From Muricauda sp. SCSIO 64092 (GTDB lineage Bacteria; Bacteroidota; Bacteroidia; Flavobacteriales; Flavobacteriaceae), in the NCBI RefSeq assembly GCF_023016285.1, contig NZ_CP095413.1, positions 5,160,501 to 5,224,500 on the forward strand: 64,000 bases of DNA, written 5' to 3'. The translations under genes were made by a program, and so were the position numbers. The notes beneath the pieces are model-generated. The model did not search any database and had not been told where the DNA came from. It worked only from the letters and a program-made list of their open reading frames with translations. Shown here in pieces: positions 19,023 through 28,295 of this stretch. The number at the start of each line of letters is the position of its first letter. Position 1 is the stretch's first letter.

Positions 19023-19640
19023 TCAGAATTCAAGGCGTACAAAAATCCCTGGATCGGCCTCAAAGTCCCCATCGTTACCAAACTGGTAGGTAGTAAGCCC
19101 CAGTCCAAACTGCAATGTTTTCATACTAAGGCCGACCCTTAGGCGCTGGAACGAAAAAAGGTGCCCATTGCCATCAAAATTTGTTGAGTTCTGGAATTGA
19201 CCAAAGAAGCCCAGCTTTTGGTTCAAAGGAAATCGGTATTGGGTCAGGAGGTACCACTCATAAAGCGGCGCATCGCGGACCTCGCTCGTAATATTGGTCG
19301 TGATTAGGAACCCTTCTCCCGCCTTGTTCCATTGGATACCTGCCAGGGCGCTGGTGCGACCATCAAAAACGCGCCCGCCCAGGACAGGTCCAAAACCCTT
19401 CCAGGCATCATAGCCCAAAACGGTGTAGGAAACGAATTCCGCCGTTTCGCTATCGTAATCGATAACGGCATCGTTTAAACTGAATATGGTGAATTTGTAG
19501 TCTTCGGTAAGTGGTTTGAAAAACCATGCTTCAATAATCATCCCATCGGTATCGGAAAAGGTCTCGATAGTGGTTTGGGCCTGGTTTTTCGTAACCATGG
19601 CTACAAGCAATAGTACAAAGATAAAAGGGTGACGCTTCAT
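19023..19640 (-). CDS. Predicted outer-membrane beta-barrel protein, unknown family
   Basis: A 205-residue protein with a Sec signal peptide (FIFVLLLVAMVTKNQAQ, residues about 6-22). The mature part is made of alternating hydrophobic/polar strands with many Gly, Tyr and Phe residues, and it ends in an aromatic residue (VRLEF). These are features of small outer-membrane barrels, perhaps eight-stranded. I do not recognise the family. It is preceded on the same strand by an AraC regulator gene and followed by a DoxX gene. A TAnnTTTG box lies 20 bp upstream of the start, so it can be transcribed separately from the AraC gene. Confidence 0.6.
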   Translation of the reverse strand: MKRHPFIFVLLLVAMVTKNQAQTTIETFSDTDGMIIEAWFFKPLTEDYKFTIFSLNDAVIDYDSETAEFVSYTVLGYDAWKGFGPVLGGRVFDGRTSALAGIQWNKAGEGFLITTNITSEVRDAPLYEWYLLTQYRFPLNQKLGFFGQFQNSTNFDGNGHLFSFQRLRVGLSMKTLQFGLGLTTYQFGNDGDFEADPGIFVRLEF

Positions 19641-19660
19641 GGCGTTTTAATTTGTCACCC

Positions 19661-19668
19661 CAAAAGTA
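19661..19668 (-). promoter_or_regulatory. Bacteroidota -7 box TACTTTTG upstream of the beta-barrel gene
   Basis: Read on the minus strand, TACTTTTG matches the Bacteroidota -7 consensus TAnnTTTG and lies 20 bp before the ATG at 19640. The -33 element is not clear. The same box in the same setting occurs before the AraC-Ogt gene at 32098-32105. Confidence 0.5.
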
Positions 19669-19720
19669 GGTTGCGGTAAACCGCTTTTTTATATCATTTA
19701 ATGGGTAAAAAGGGTAAATA

Positions 19721-20608
19721 TTAAGGTAGTTTGCGATAAGTTCCGGGCGTAATGCCCGTATTTTTCTTGAAGTATTTGTTGAAATTGGTCGCTTCCGTAA
19801 AACCCAGGGATTCCGCAATCGTCCCGATTGGACTATCCGTCTGCTTTAAAAGGCTCTTGGCTTTCAGGATTACGTATTCTTGGAGGATACTGATGGCCGT
19901 CTTGCCGGTGACTTTCTTTACGGCTTCCGAAAGATAGGGGGTACTAATATGCAGTTGTTCCGCAAAATGGGGAATTTTTTGGTCGTATCGGGCCTGATCC
20001 TTCAAAAGGACCTCAAACCGAAAGGCAATTTCCTGGATTCTACTGGCAAATCCCAAATTTGCCGGGGTCTGGAACAATCCCTTTATCTTCTCCAGGATAA
20101 TGGTCAAATAGGATGCTAAGATGGTTTCATGTCCTTTTTGTTCCGCATTATTGTACTCCAAAAGTAATGTATGCATCAAATCAACAATGGTGGTTTGTTG
20201 TTCGTCGTCCAAAAAGAGCATTGGCGCAGTATGCAAGTTGAGAAAGGGATAGGTTTTGTAAAAATCAATTTTATCCAGGGTAGCGCCCAGAAGTTGGGGC
20301 CTGAAAAGGATCATATAGCCCAATGAATCCTTGTGGAAACGGTAAAGCGTCCAGGAAGTGATCTGATAAGGGGGCGTAAAGGAAATGGAGGCTTGAATGG
20401 AATTGAACCGGGATGCCCCTATGGTGATGTCCGCATCATGCCCAATACCGAAGGTCAATTCAAAAAAATCCTGTTGGTAGGGGCCAAAGGCCAGGGGTTT
20501 GTCCTCAAAATAATCCTCAATCCGGAAAATATGGATATTCCCATTGTTGGGTTTTGAATGGATGCCCCAATCCAAAAGAAGGTCCCGTATGTTATGGTAG
20601 ATTTTCAA
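19721..20608 (-). CDS. AraC-family transcriptional regulator
   Basis: A 295-residue regulator. The N-terminal part (about 1-180) looks like a cupin-type sensing domain, and the C-terminal AraC domain (about 195-295) has the two helix-turn-helix units, including FAEQLHISTPYLSEAVKKVT and AESLGFTEATNFNKYFKKNT, ending ITPGTYRKLP. It is the first gene of a minus-strand group with the beta-barrel and DoxX genes, which it probably controls. The effector is unknown. Confidence 0.88.
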   Translation of the reverse strand: MKIYHNIRDLLLDWGIHSKPNNGNIHIFRIEDYFEDKPLAFGPYQQDFFELTFGIGHDADITIGASRFNSIQASISFTPPYQITSWTLYRFHKDSLGYMILFRPQLLGATLDKIDFYKTYPFLNLHTAPMLFLDDEQQTTIVDLMHTLLLEYNNAEQKGHETILASYLTIILEKIKGLFQTPANLGFASRIQEIAFRFEVLLKDQARYDQKIPHFAEQLHISTPYLSEAVKKVTGKTAISILQEYVILKAKSLLKQTDSPIGTIAESLGFTEATNFNKYFKKNTGITPGTYRKLP

Positions 20609-20875
20609 AAAGGTGTGGACCCTATCACGGACCCATTTACAATAATCACTATCCCTAAAGATAATCCTTATTTGAAGGTGGTAAAAACTTTAGTGCGATC
20701 GTTAGGGCTGGAATTACCCCATCACTTATTTTTTCAGTGAAGCACTTATGCATTGCTTTTTGTCCATATTCCCGCCTTGGGCTAGTTTGATTTTCTTTGT
20801 TTCAAAGTAAGATCTTATAGACTATGAAAATGAACGTAAGACACCAATTCACGGTTTAACCAAAAACTGCCCCAA

Positions 20876-21253
20876 ATGATACAAAAAATGAGTTTGGGTG
20901 CGGTAATCATTGGCTTAATGGCCAATGAAAGCATTGCCCAACATCCAGTAGATAGTGTATTTGTGGATGACAACTGGGAATACCTGGCACAATCAAAAAC
21001 GGACAAGACCATTTTTTATCCTAATGAACCCAATATGGATAATATCTTTTTCTTCAAATCGGATTCCATCTTTACGTTTGAGCCAAAAAAGGTCATTGAT
21101 ATAAGAAGGTATATTTGGAGCTGCCCATTTTATCAAACAAAGACCTATTTAAAGATATCTACCGGATTTATGAAACATTTCGATAATACAAGATTGTTCT
21201 TAAAGCAAGATAATGGGTTTGTGGAGTTAATCCCTGGCGTAGTTTTTGACTAG
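20876..21253 (+). CDS. Small exported protein of unknown function
   Basis: A 125-residue protein starting at ATG 20876, or at the internal ATG 20888, with a short signal peptide (SLGAVIIGLMANESIAQ) ending before HPVDSV. The mature 100 residues have mixed charge, several Phe and Tyr, and one Cys (WSCPFYQ). No known domain is recognised. It stands alone between a divergent AraC gene and a convergent large gene. The coding call rests on the signal peptide and codon use. Confidence 0.5.
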   Translation: MIQKMSLGAVIIGLMANESIAQHPVDSVFVDDNWEYLAQSKTDKTIFYPNEPNMDNIFFFKSDSIFTFEPKKVIDIRRYIWSCPFYQTKTYLKISTGFMKHFDNTRLFLKQDNGFVELIPGVVFD

Positions 21254-21436
21254 ACCATGGATTTGTTGAATACGTAAAGGCTGGGATAGTGGGTGCCGAT
21301 ATAAAATGTAAACATTCCCAACCGAAGTATAAGCTTCCGATAAACGAAATGCCGTTGACGACAAAATCTTGGGGAATTAAAACGCATACCGCTATCTTAA
21401 TTCCCTAAAGTTTTGTTTTTCCGGCGTACAAAAACT

Positions 21437-22882
21437 TTATTGACAACCGCCATACTCATCAACAATGGTTTTTAGATTTTCGAAATTGCTTAAATCAAAT
21501 TCCTGGTTTTTCAGATCATTGGAAAGTGATTTACAATTGTCGACAAATCCGGCCAGTGCATTGGATACTTTTTCATTCTCGCGATTATCGATCATAAACC
21601 CTAATTTTTTATCGGCGAATTTTAAGACCAATGTATTGGGTTCACCGGGTTTGGAGAGTACACTGTGGTCTGAATTGGTATACGCCACTTCGTAGAAATA
21701 CGAATTGTCAAAACCAAGGTTCGCTGCATTTGAAAACTTTTTCATAGCGTTTCCTTTGGTCTTCATACCGTGGAATACCTTTTCCTTACCTTCATGAGTT
21801 GCACCAAATACAATATTGTTTCTTGCGGCAAAACGCTTGGTACGTAGTCGTCCTTTTTCGTTTTTGTATTTGATACTTACGAACTTCCCGAATTTGTCTA
21901 TGGAATTCATATCATAGAGGTCGCTTTCTTGCTGGGAGGGGTCCAACTGCAATTTTTCAAAAACGGCATAGATGGTCCCTTCATAGGTGGTACCGTCTTC
22001 GTCAATAACATAGCCGGGGACCCCATAAAGATTAACACTGTTTTCTTTGGCAACCTTTACTTTTTCGTTGTGCAGGCTTTTTTTATAGGCAGTCGCTTCA
22101 CGGCCAAGTTTGTAATCCCTTCCCAATAGTTCCTCCACAAAAACTTGTGCGAACGATCTTGAAAAACGTCCGGTCATCATGGTCTTGGAACCATAATCGA
22201 ACTCAAAATCCTCATCGGTGAAGGTCTTGGCCTTTACGGTAGTGCAGGTAGCACATCCCGTAGCGGTGCCAATAGTGATTCCATCCAGATCGGTAACGGT
22301 ATAGGTATTGGTTCCATGGGTCACGCGCCCCATAATCCTGGTACCGGTCGCCCCTCCAAGAACAATGGTCCCATCATCCTTTACAAAGGGTTTATAACGC
22401 CCAACTTTTGCCTGGCGTTCCATTTGGTCATTTTTGGCCTCCATTACCGTTTTTGCATACTTGTCACTCAATACTTCCCGTTCCGTTGCAAAAAACGCAG
22501 CAACGGTCCCGCTATCAATGCCTTCTGTGGTAATCAGTCCATACTTGGCACTTAAGAGTTTAACGATCAATTTGGTCTGGTTCAAGGATGTCATTAAGAT
22601 TTCATAAGGAATCTCTGTTTTTTCGCCATTGGCCGAAGTCAGTTCCAACCACTGAAACCCTTCGATATTAGAGGCCGACATACCTTTAAACACAACATCA
22701 AATGCCTTTTCCCCGGACATGGTGGAGAAAAGAAAGTTGTCCCGCAATTCGGTATTGACTTTGGCAACCTCCTTTCCATCGAACGTAATGACTTCTTTTT
22801 TGATTTTGATTTTTTGTGCATTGGTCCATAGGGGAACAGTAGTCAATGCAATTAAAATGAGTTGTTTAAAGGTTAGGTTCAT
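21437..22882 (-). CDS. Exported protein of unknown function
   Basis: A 481-residue protein with a signal peptide (TFKQLILIALTTVPLWTNAQ, residues about 3-22). I use ATG 22882 rather than the TTG two codons upstream. The mature sequence is rich in Lys, Asp and Gly, with a GTRIMGRVTHGTNTYTVTD stretch near residue 180 that contains beta-strand-like repeats. A CATC pair follows near 210, and one more Cys sits near the C-terminus (EYGGCQ). I do not recognise the family. It is monocistronic, and the 410-bp gap upstream must hold its promoter. A periplasmic or surface location is inferred from the signal peptide alone. Confidence 0.65.
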   Translation of the reverse strand: MNLTFKQLILIALTTVPLWTNAQKIKIKKEVITFDGKEVAKVNTELRDNFLFSTMSGEKAFDVVFKGMSASNIEGFQWLELTSANGEKTEIPYEILMTSLNQTKLIVKLLSAKYGLITTEGIDSGTVAAFFATEREVLSDKYAKTVMEAKNDQMERQAKVGRYKPFVKDDGTIVLGGATGTRIMGRVTHGTNTYTVTDLDGITIGTATGCATCTTVKAKTFTDEDFEFDYGSKTMMTGRFSRSFAQVFVEELLGRDYKLGREATAYKKSLHNEKVKVAKENSVNLYGVPGYVIDEDGTTYEGTIYAVFEKLQLDPSQQESDLYDMNSIDKFGKFVSIKYKNEKGRLRTKRFAARNNIVFGATHEGKEKVFHGMKTKGNAMKKFSNAANLGFDNSYFYEVAYTNSDHSVLSKPGEPNTLVLKFADKKLGFMIDNRENEKVSNALAGFVDNCKSLSNDLKNQEFDLSNFENLKTIVDEYGGCQ

Positions 22883-22888
22883 GATCAA

Positions 22889-23298
22889 GGTGGGGATTAG
22901 TTATCAATAGGCTGTTAGGATTGGTTTTCAAGGGAATCTTGACATTAATAATAGTGTACAATTCTCCCTGGATTAATTCAAAACGAACTAACCCTGGTTT
23001 TGGTATGTTAAAATGAAGTTTTGTAAGTAGACATGAAATTGACGATTACCAACCAACCCAACAGCGTGTGATTGGTTTCCCACAAATAACCAATGAAAAA
23101 GGATTTACATGACCTTACAAAAGGAGGAAAGTGCTTTATGCTTGGAACGGATGGTGGCGGTTTTCCGCTGCCTGGTAAGGGTCAAAAGTGGACTTTTGAC
23201 AATTCAACGGGCCGTAACGATGGTTCAGCAAAAAAACCTTCCCGACAATCGATTGAAAATTGATTTTTGACCTGTGTTAAACCATAAACCAAACCACA
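22889..23298. other. Intergenic region with one possible small ORF
   Basis: A gap of about 410 bp between divergent genes, expected to hold both promoters. The only coding candidate is the 56-codon frame 23093-23263, listed separately. Confidence 0.35.
23093..23263 (+). CDS. Possible small protein, 56 residues
   Basis: Starts at ATG 23093 and encodes a Gly/Lys-rich peptide with KGGKCFMLGTDGGGF near residues 10-24 and a basic C-terminal half. No signal peptide or membrane segment. The codon pattern looks plausible, but there is no recognised relative. It lies 35 bp upstream of the ABA4-like gene, so it could equally be leader sequence. Confidence 0.3.
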   Translation: MKKDLHDLTKGGKCFMLGTDGGGFPLPGKGQKWTFDNSTGRNDGSAKKPSRQSIEN

Positions 23299-23721
23299 AT
23301 GACAACAGCAGAAGTTTTTTCAATAGCCAATACCATGGCAATGCCTATGTGGCTTTTGATGATCATACTTCCCAAATGGAAGGTGACCCGATTTTTAATT
23401 GATTATAAGTTGGTACCCATTCTACTATCCCTTTTTTACGTGTACTACATGACGGTACACATCCAGACCGGTGAAGGCTTGGATTTTGGGAGTTTATCCT
23501 CCGTGATGTCCTTGTTTACTTTGGAAAATGCCGTAATGGCGGGTTGGGTCCATTATTTGGCTTTTGATCTTTTAGTGGGGATGTGGATGTTGAACCAAAA
23601 CCAAAAATTGGGTATCCACCAGCTATTGATGGTCCCTTGTCTTTTGGCCACCTTTATGCTCGGACCTGTAGGCTTTTTGCTCTTTATGCTGATAAGAACG
23701 TTAAAAATTTCCAGATCATGA
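23299..23721 (+). CDS. ABA4-like (DUF4281) membrane protein
   Basis: A 140-residue protein with four membrane helices and the ABA4-like pattern: AMPMWLLMIILP near residues 14-25 and ENAVMAGWVHYLAFDLLVGM near 76-95. In plants ABA4 is needed for neoxanthin synthesis; bacterial relatives are uncharacterised. It opens a four-gene plus-strand operon: its TGA overlaps the ATG of the next membrane protein gene (ATGA at 23718), and a LytS-type kinase and LytTR regulator follow. A carotenoid link is possible, since flavobacteria are pigmented, but it is not shown here. Confidence 0.8.
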   Translation: MTTAEVFSIANTMAMPMWLLMIILPKWKVTRFLIDYKLVPILLSLFYVYYMTVHIQTGEGLDFGSLSSVMSLFTLENAVMAGWVHYLAFDLLVGMWMLNQNQKLGIHQLLMVPCLLATFMLGPVGFLLFMLIRTLKISRS

Positions 23722-24518
23722 GGCACCTAAAATATGTATTGCAAACCGTTAGGAGGGAAAGCCCCATTTTGTATGGAATCGCTATGTTTCATTTTATGCT
23801 TGTTGCCTTATGTTTTGTAGGGTGGATGGTGGACGATCGTATGCTGACCGGTCTCAATATTTGGGTCAAACCAATGAAATTTTCACTTTCGGGGGGCATC
23901 TATGTGCTCACTTCGGGATTTTTGATTACCCTTTATCCCTTTTCCAGAAGAAAGAAGAACATCGTCAATAACATCATTTCCTGGACCATGGCATTGGAAA
24001 TCTGTATTGTGGTCTTTCAGGCGGCCCGTGGAGTGCGGTCGCACTACAATCAATCCAGTTTGTTCGATGGCATTCTATTTGGCAGTATGGGTGTTCTTAT
24101 CAGTATCATTGTGCTCACCATGGTGTTTTTTATTGTAGAGACCATAAGGCTAAGGCTAAACACCTCCAGACCGGTGCAGTGGGGCATCCTATTGGGCTGG
24201 CTTGTGGTATTGTTTGGAAGTTGGGTAGGAGGGCAAATGATTGGTCAAATGTCCCATAATGTCGGTGTTCCCGATGGGGGCGAGGGGTTACCCTTGATCA
24301 ATTGGAGTACCATTGCCGGTGATTTGCGTGTTGCCCATTTTTTTGGATTGCACGGCATTCAAATTATTCCTTTATTCGCAGTACTGCTTACCAAGAAATG
24401 GAGCGGCCCTAAGCTGGCTAAAAACCTGGGCGTCCTGTTTTTTGGACTATTGTATGCCGCATGGATCGGATTTACCTTTTATCAAGCAAAACAGGGAATG
24501 CCTTTGATAAGGCTATAA
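23718..24518 (+). CDS. Multi-pass membrane protein of unknown function
   Basis: A 266-residue protein with about seven hydrophobic helices. I start at ATG 23718, which overlaps the stop codon of the ABA4-like gene by 4 bp, rather than further upstream inside that gene. Conserved-looking polar segments sit between helices: KPMKFSLSGG near residue 53, a cluster with RGVRSHYNQS near 99, and VAHFFGLHGIQIIPLF near 206, with two His that could bind metal or heme. I do not recognise a named family. The operon position suggests that it works with the ABA4-like protein and responds to the LytS/LytTR pair. Confidence 0.75.
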   Translation: MRHLKYVLQTVRRESPILYGIAMFHFMLVALCFVGWMVDDRMLTGLNIWVKPMKFSLSGGIYVLTSGFLITLYPFSRRKKNIVNNIISWTMALEICIVVFQAARGVRSHYNQSSLFDGILFGSMGVLISIIVLTMVFFIVETIRLRLNTSRPVQWGILLGWLVVLFGSWVGGQMIGQMSHNVGVPDGGEGLPLINWSTIAGDLRVAHFFGLHGIQIIPLFAVLLTKKWSGPKLAKNLGVLFFGLLYAAWIGFTFYQAKQGMPLIRL

Positions 24519-24530
24519 ACCATTTGGGGT

Positions 24531-25619
24531 ATGGGGCTTTTCAATAAGGCGAAACGCATCAAATATTTGGGGTTCAACGATGTCTGGTTCATGTTGGTGG
24601 GCATTGTTTTGCTCAGTTTTGTGGCCGATTTCATTATTTCCCGGGGTTCGTTCAGTCGTCTACCCTTTGTTGAGGCCACTATCAATTGGAGCGTTTCCTT
24701 ACTGTTTTCCACGGTCAATTGGTTGGTAATGCGCACCATTTTAATAGCACTGCGCAAAAAGTATCCCAGTTTAAGGAGCAACAAAAAGCGCATTCCATTA
24801 TTTTTTCTGTCCATTGTCATTACGGTGTTGTGTGTGGATTATATTGGGAATATCCTACTGGGGTATATTTTTGATCAAAGTTATAATCACCCACTTCGAT
24901 CCAAGATCGTACTTCCCGTAATTTTGATCAGTACCATGACCATGGCCATTTACGAAGCGCTATACTACTACATTCGCTTAAAGGAGTCCATACGGGAAGA
25001 GGAGCAGGCCAAGCGCGCCATTGTACAGGCACAATTGGATACCCTTCGCAATCAGGCGCAGCCCCACTTTTTTTTCAACACGTTAAATACGCTACGCGAT
25101 ATTATTGACCAAAATACCAGGGAGGAAGCCAAGGAATTTGTGAATCGATTGTCCGAAGTGTATCGTTTCATTCTGGAATCGGGCAATGCAAACCTAATTG
25201 CGTTACGGGAAGAGTTAAAATTTGCCAAGGCCTATGTCCACATACAGAAAGAACGATTTGGCGATAATCTCACGGTAGATTGGAAGGTATCCAAAAATGA
25301 CAACGACTGGTTGATCATCCCCATGAGCCTTCAACTCCTATTGGAAAATGCGGTCAAACACAACGTCATCTCCAAAGCAAAACCCTTGCATGTGGACGTA
25401 GCCGTTGAAAATGGACAGTTGGTGGTCCGTAACAGGCTACAACCTAAAACCACCCAATTGCCCACCACAAAACTGGGCCTAAAAAATATAGAACGGCGGT
25501 ATGCGCTGATTTCGGATAAACAAGTGGTCATCACTACGGATAATGGGCATTTTAGGGTGAAATTACCCTTACTGACCATAGCCGACCAAAAACATTCGTA
25601 TGCAGATACTCATCATTGA
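24531..25619 (+). CDS. LytS/YehU-family sensor histidine kinase
   Basis: A 362-residue membrane kinase. Four hydrophobic segments lie in residues about 15-155, followed by the His_kinase domain. The H-box is NQAQPHFFFNTLNTL near 177-191, with the phospho-acceptor His, and the N-box LQLLLENAVKHN is near 265-276. A Gly-poor C-terminal ATPase part ends with TTKLGLKNIERRY. It overlaps the LytTR regulator gene by 20 bp, the standard paired arrangement. The signal is unknown; the upstream membrane genes may provide or respond to it. Confidence 0.9.
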   Translation: MGLFNKAKRIKYLGFNDVWFMLVGIVLLSFVADFIISRGSFSRLPFVEATINWSVSLLFSTVNWLVMRTILIALRKKYPSLRSNKKRIPLFFLSIVITVLCVDYIGNILLGYIFDQSYNHPLRSKIVLPVILISTMTMAIYEALYYYIRLKESIREEEQAKRAIVQAQLDTLRNQAQPHFFFNTLNTLRDIIDQNTREEAKEFVNRLSEVYRFILESGNANLIALREELKFAKAYVHIQKERFGDNLTVDWKVSKNDNDWLIIPMSLQLLLENAVKHNVISKAKPLHVDVAVENGQLVVRNRLQPKTTQLPTTKLGLKNIERRYALISDKQVVITTDNGHFRVKLPLLTIADQKHSYADTHH

Positions 25620-26352
25620 AGACGAAGCCCGGGCAGCCAATCAATTGCAACGCCTGTTGCAAACTTTGGAATTTGAATATAGGTTATTGGGTATCCTGGA
25701 CACGGTTGAGGAAAGTGTGGATTGGTTTCAAAACAACCAGGACCCTGATTTGGTGTTCATGGACATTCAACTGGCAGATGGGCTAAGCTTTGAAATATTC
25801 CAAAACGTACGGTTGCAATGCCCGATCATATTTACCACCGCTTTTGACCAGTATGCCATACGCGCTTTTAAGGTGAACAGTGTTGACTATCTTTTAAAGC
25901 CCGTTCAACTGGAGGATTTGCAACACGCATTGGAAAAATTTAATCGTTCCAAACAACGGCTTACGCTAAACCCTGAAACCCTTCAACGTTTTTTGGACGA
26001 CATGCAGACCACAGAGCGGCGAGAAGGTATTTTGGTAAAAGAAGGGAATGGTTTTGTACAATTGCGCATTTCGGATCTGTTGTATGTATACTCCGAAGAC
26101 AGCATCACATTTGGGGTCACTGGGGACAAACGGGTCATCATAGATGAAACCCTGGACCAGCTTTATCCGTCATTGGACCCGAACCAATTCTATCGAATTA
26201 ATCGCAGCCAGATTGTAGCAAAATTGGCCATTGTAAAAATTGGGAAATACTTTAATCACCGTTTGAAATTGACCCTAACAAAAGCCAGGGACATGGAATT
26301 TATTGTAAGCCGGCCAAAGACCAACGATTTTAAAAGCTGGATGAATCGATAA
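25600..26352 (+). CDS. LytTR-family response regulator
   Basis: A 250-residue two-domain regulator. The receiver domain (about 1-120) has the acidic pocket IIEDEAR, the phospho-acceptor Asp in DLVFMDIQLADG near residue 55, and the conserved Lys in LLKPVQLEDL near 102. The C-terminal LytTR DNA-binding domain (about 145-245) contains LLYVYSEDSITF and FYRINRSQIV. It partners the kinase encoded just upstream with a 20-bp overlap. Targets probably include its own operon. Confidence 0.93.
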   Translation: MQILIIEDEARAANQLQRLLQTLEFEYRLLGILDTVEESVDWFQNNQDPDLVFMDIQLADGLSFEIFQNVRLQCPIIFTTAFDQYAIRAFKVNSVDYLLKPVQLEDLQHALEKFNRSKQRLTLNPETLQRFLDDMQTTERREGILVKEGNGFVQLRISDLLYVYSEDSITFGVTGDKRVIIDETLDQLYPSLDPNQFYRINRSQIVAKLAIVKIGKYFNHRLKLTLTKARDMEFIVSRPKTNDFKSWMNR

Positions 26353-26712
26353 GATGCCCCAGTCACCATGCTGGGATAACAAGTGGGCCGTTGTGCTTAA
26401 AGATTCTTCGTTTAGCGTTTTCCAGTAAAACCACATTTTGTAAGAAAAAAAGGTATGCTTTTGATAGTGGTAACCCAATTGTGTAGGTAAATGGGCATGA
26501 AATGGTATAAAACCCATAGAAAGAATAAGGTTTTTGTGTAGTTGATTTTACCGGACAATTGTTATTTTCAAAGACCTCAATATCCGAACCGGCCTTAGTT
26601 TACATCCCCCACAAATTACATGTGCCAATGGGCGTCAATGAATAACCAGGGTACCTATACTTTGGGGATTCTACAGCATATATCGGATGGATTAATTTTT
26701 AACACTTTTGTC
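26353..26712. other. Intergenic region, no gene seen
   Basis: About 360 bp between the LytTR regulator and the CBS membrane protein gene. Reading frames on both strands here look like chance frames. The promoter of the four-gene unit that follows should lie here; no exact TAnnTTTG box was picked out. Confidence 0.35.
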
Positions 26713-27450
26713 ATGGAAAATAAAAAATGGTACCAATTGGGCGAGGCTGCCAATAGAAACAGACTGGCCACTATAATAATCTGGTTCACTTTTGTGGCTA
26801 TCATTGTACTGGCACTCTTGTACTATCTCCTATCCAAAAAGGGTGCTGATACCATGGGGGACATCTTTGACACATTGATTCCTTTGTTCGCCACCTGGGT
26901 CGGGACCGTACTGGCGTTTTATTTCGGAAAGGAGAATTTTGATATTGCCACCAAACGCTACAATAAATTGATTGATAAACTAAGCCCGGATGTTTTGGAT
27001 GACATCAATGTCACCCAGATCATGATTTCCAAACAGACCATGGTCTACAAAGATTTAATGGAAGTACAAGGGAAAAAAGTACAGGAAATCATAGACTTCC
27101 TTTCGGAGGTAAAAAAATCAAGGCTTCCCATCCTTGATAATGACAAAATTAAATATGTGATCCATAAAGCCACCTTTCTGGACGCACTGAATGAATTGGG
27201 AAATACGGTTCCTGCAGCCAACTATGATTTCAAAGCGTTTATCTCCAATGCAAAATACCAAAAATTGGCCAGCAGCTTTTTAACATTTGACGAAGCTGTA
27301 ATACTGGAGAAAATTCGATTGGCGCTGACCAAAGACCCAAGTGTGAAGGATGTGTTTATTATTGATAAAAATAAAAGCGTGGTAGGTTGGTTGACCGATA
27401 CCTTGATTCTGAGGTATCTTTCTGGGGGAAACGAAGCCTTGGATTCCTAA
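26713..27450 (+). CDS. Membrane protein with two helices and a CBS-pair-like cytoplasmic domain
   Basis: A 245-residue protein starting at ATG 26713; an upstream GTG-type extension to 26620 has no membrane or domain logic. Two membrane helices are seen: LATIIIWFTFVAIIVLALLY (about 18-37) and a second at about 52-72 ending FYFG. The remaining 170 residues resemble a pair of CBS repeats: one with SRLPILDNDKIKYVIH, and one with VKDVFIIDKNKSVVGWLTD near the C-terminus. CBS pairs bind adenine nucleotides and act as sensors. It is the first of four closely spaced genes with a GH46-like enzyme and two paralogous unknowns. The nucleotide-sensing role is inferred from the repeats. Confidence 0.65.
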   Translation: MENKKWYQLGEAANRNRLATIIIWFTFVAIIVLALLYYLLSKKGADTMGDIFDTLIPLFATWVGTVLAFYFGKENFDIATKRYNKLIDKLSPDVLDDINVTQIMISKQTMVYKDLMEVQGKKVQEIIDFLSEVKKSRLPILDNDKIKYVIHKATFLDALNELGNTVPAANYDFKAFISNAKYQKLASSFLTFDEAVILEKIRLALTKDPSVKDVFIIDKNKSVVGWLTDTLILRYLSGGNEALDS

Positions 27451-27544
27451 AGCGGTTGCAGTGATTGTTTTCAAATTTCATATTACCCGCCCAATATTGG
27501 TGGCCAAATTACCTGGGATGGAGCAATAATTATATAGTCTGGAA

Positions 27545-28249
27545 GTGGATAAGAAAAAAAAGATAATACAGGTTTTAAATGTTTTTGAGACTGGGGTGGC
27601 CGAAGGAAAATATCATTTGATTTCCGTTTACCAAGACGGACCGATTGATAAAAACACGGGACGTAACATTTATCAAATCACCTATGGTAGAAGCCAAACC
27701 ACCGAATTTGGGAACTTAAAGCGCCTTATTGAGGTATACATGGAAATGGATGGGAAGTTTTCAAATTCTTTCCAAAACTACGTGAATAGAATTGGCCGGA
27801 GGCCATCTTTAAGAAAGAACAAGGAATTTATCAAGCTACTTAAACGGGCCGCTTTGGAGGACGTGGTAATGAAAAATGCCCAAGATGTCTTTTTTGATCG
27901 CTATTATTACAAACCCGCCCATGCATGGTTTACGGGACATGGTTTCACACTTCCGTTGAGCTTACTGGTCATTTATGACAGCTTTATACATTCTGGACGG
28001 ATCTTGGGAAAATTGAGGCAAAGATTTGCGGAAGTACCCCCGGTAGAAGGAGGGGATGAAAAAAAATGGATCACCAACTATGTCAATGCAAGACACGATT
28101 GGTTATTGTCATTTCAATATCATTCCAATCCAAAGCGAAGGGTATTGGCAAAAACCGTCTATAGGACGCAGTGTTTTAAAGATTTAATAGCGGCAAATAA
28201 CTGGGAACTGGAAGGTACTATAAACGCCAATGGCGTGCTTATTCCATGA
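27545..28249 (+). CDS. GH46 chitosanase-like glycoside hydrolase without signal peptide
   Basis: A 234-residue protein starting at GTG 27545. It resembles GH46 chitosanases: a Glu in VLNVFETG (Glu15), an Asp in VYQDGPID (Asp31), and the motif ITYGRSQTTEFGNL at residues 45-58 that is common in bacterial chitosanase-like proteins. The rest of the chain is helical, with HGFTLPLSLLVIYDSFIHSG near 138-157 fitting the family's second lobe. Secreted chitosanases have signal peptides; this protein has none, so it would stay in the cytoplasm or leave by another route. It lies between a CBS membrane protein gene and two paralogous unknown genes. The natural substrate could be a GlcN/GlcNAc polymer such as peptidoglycan. 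Confidence 0.65.
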   Translation: MDKKKKIIQVLNVFETGVAEGKYHLISVYQDGPIDKNTGRNIYQITYGRSQTTEFGNLKRLIEVYMEMDGKFSNSFQNYVNRIGRRPSLRKNKEFIKLLKRAALEDVVMKNAQDVFFDRYYYKPAHAWFTGHGFTLPLSLLVIYDSFIHSGRILGKLRQRFAEVPPVEGGDEKKWITNYVNARHDWLLSFQYHSNPKRRVLAKTVYRTQCFKDLIAANNWELEGTINANGVLIP

Positions 28250-28295
28250 ACCATACTCAAATAGGTATTGCAATAATTTAATTTTTACGAACTAT

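Noticed and set aside
24482..24820. 112-codon minus-strand frame opposite the LytS kinase gene
   Set aside because: Shadow of the kinase gene, which has clear motifs.
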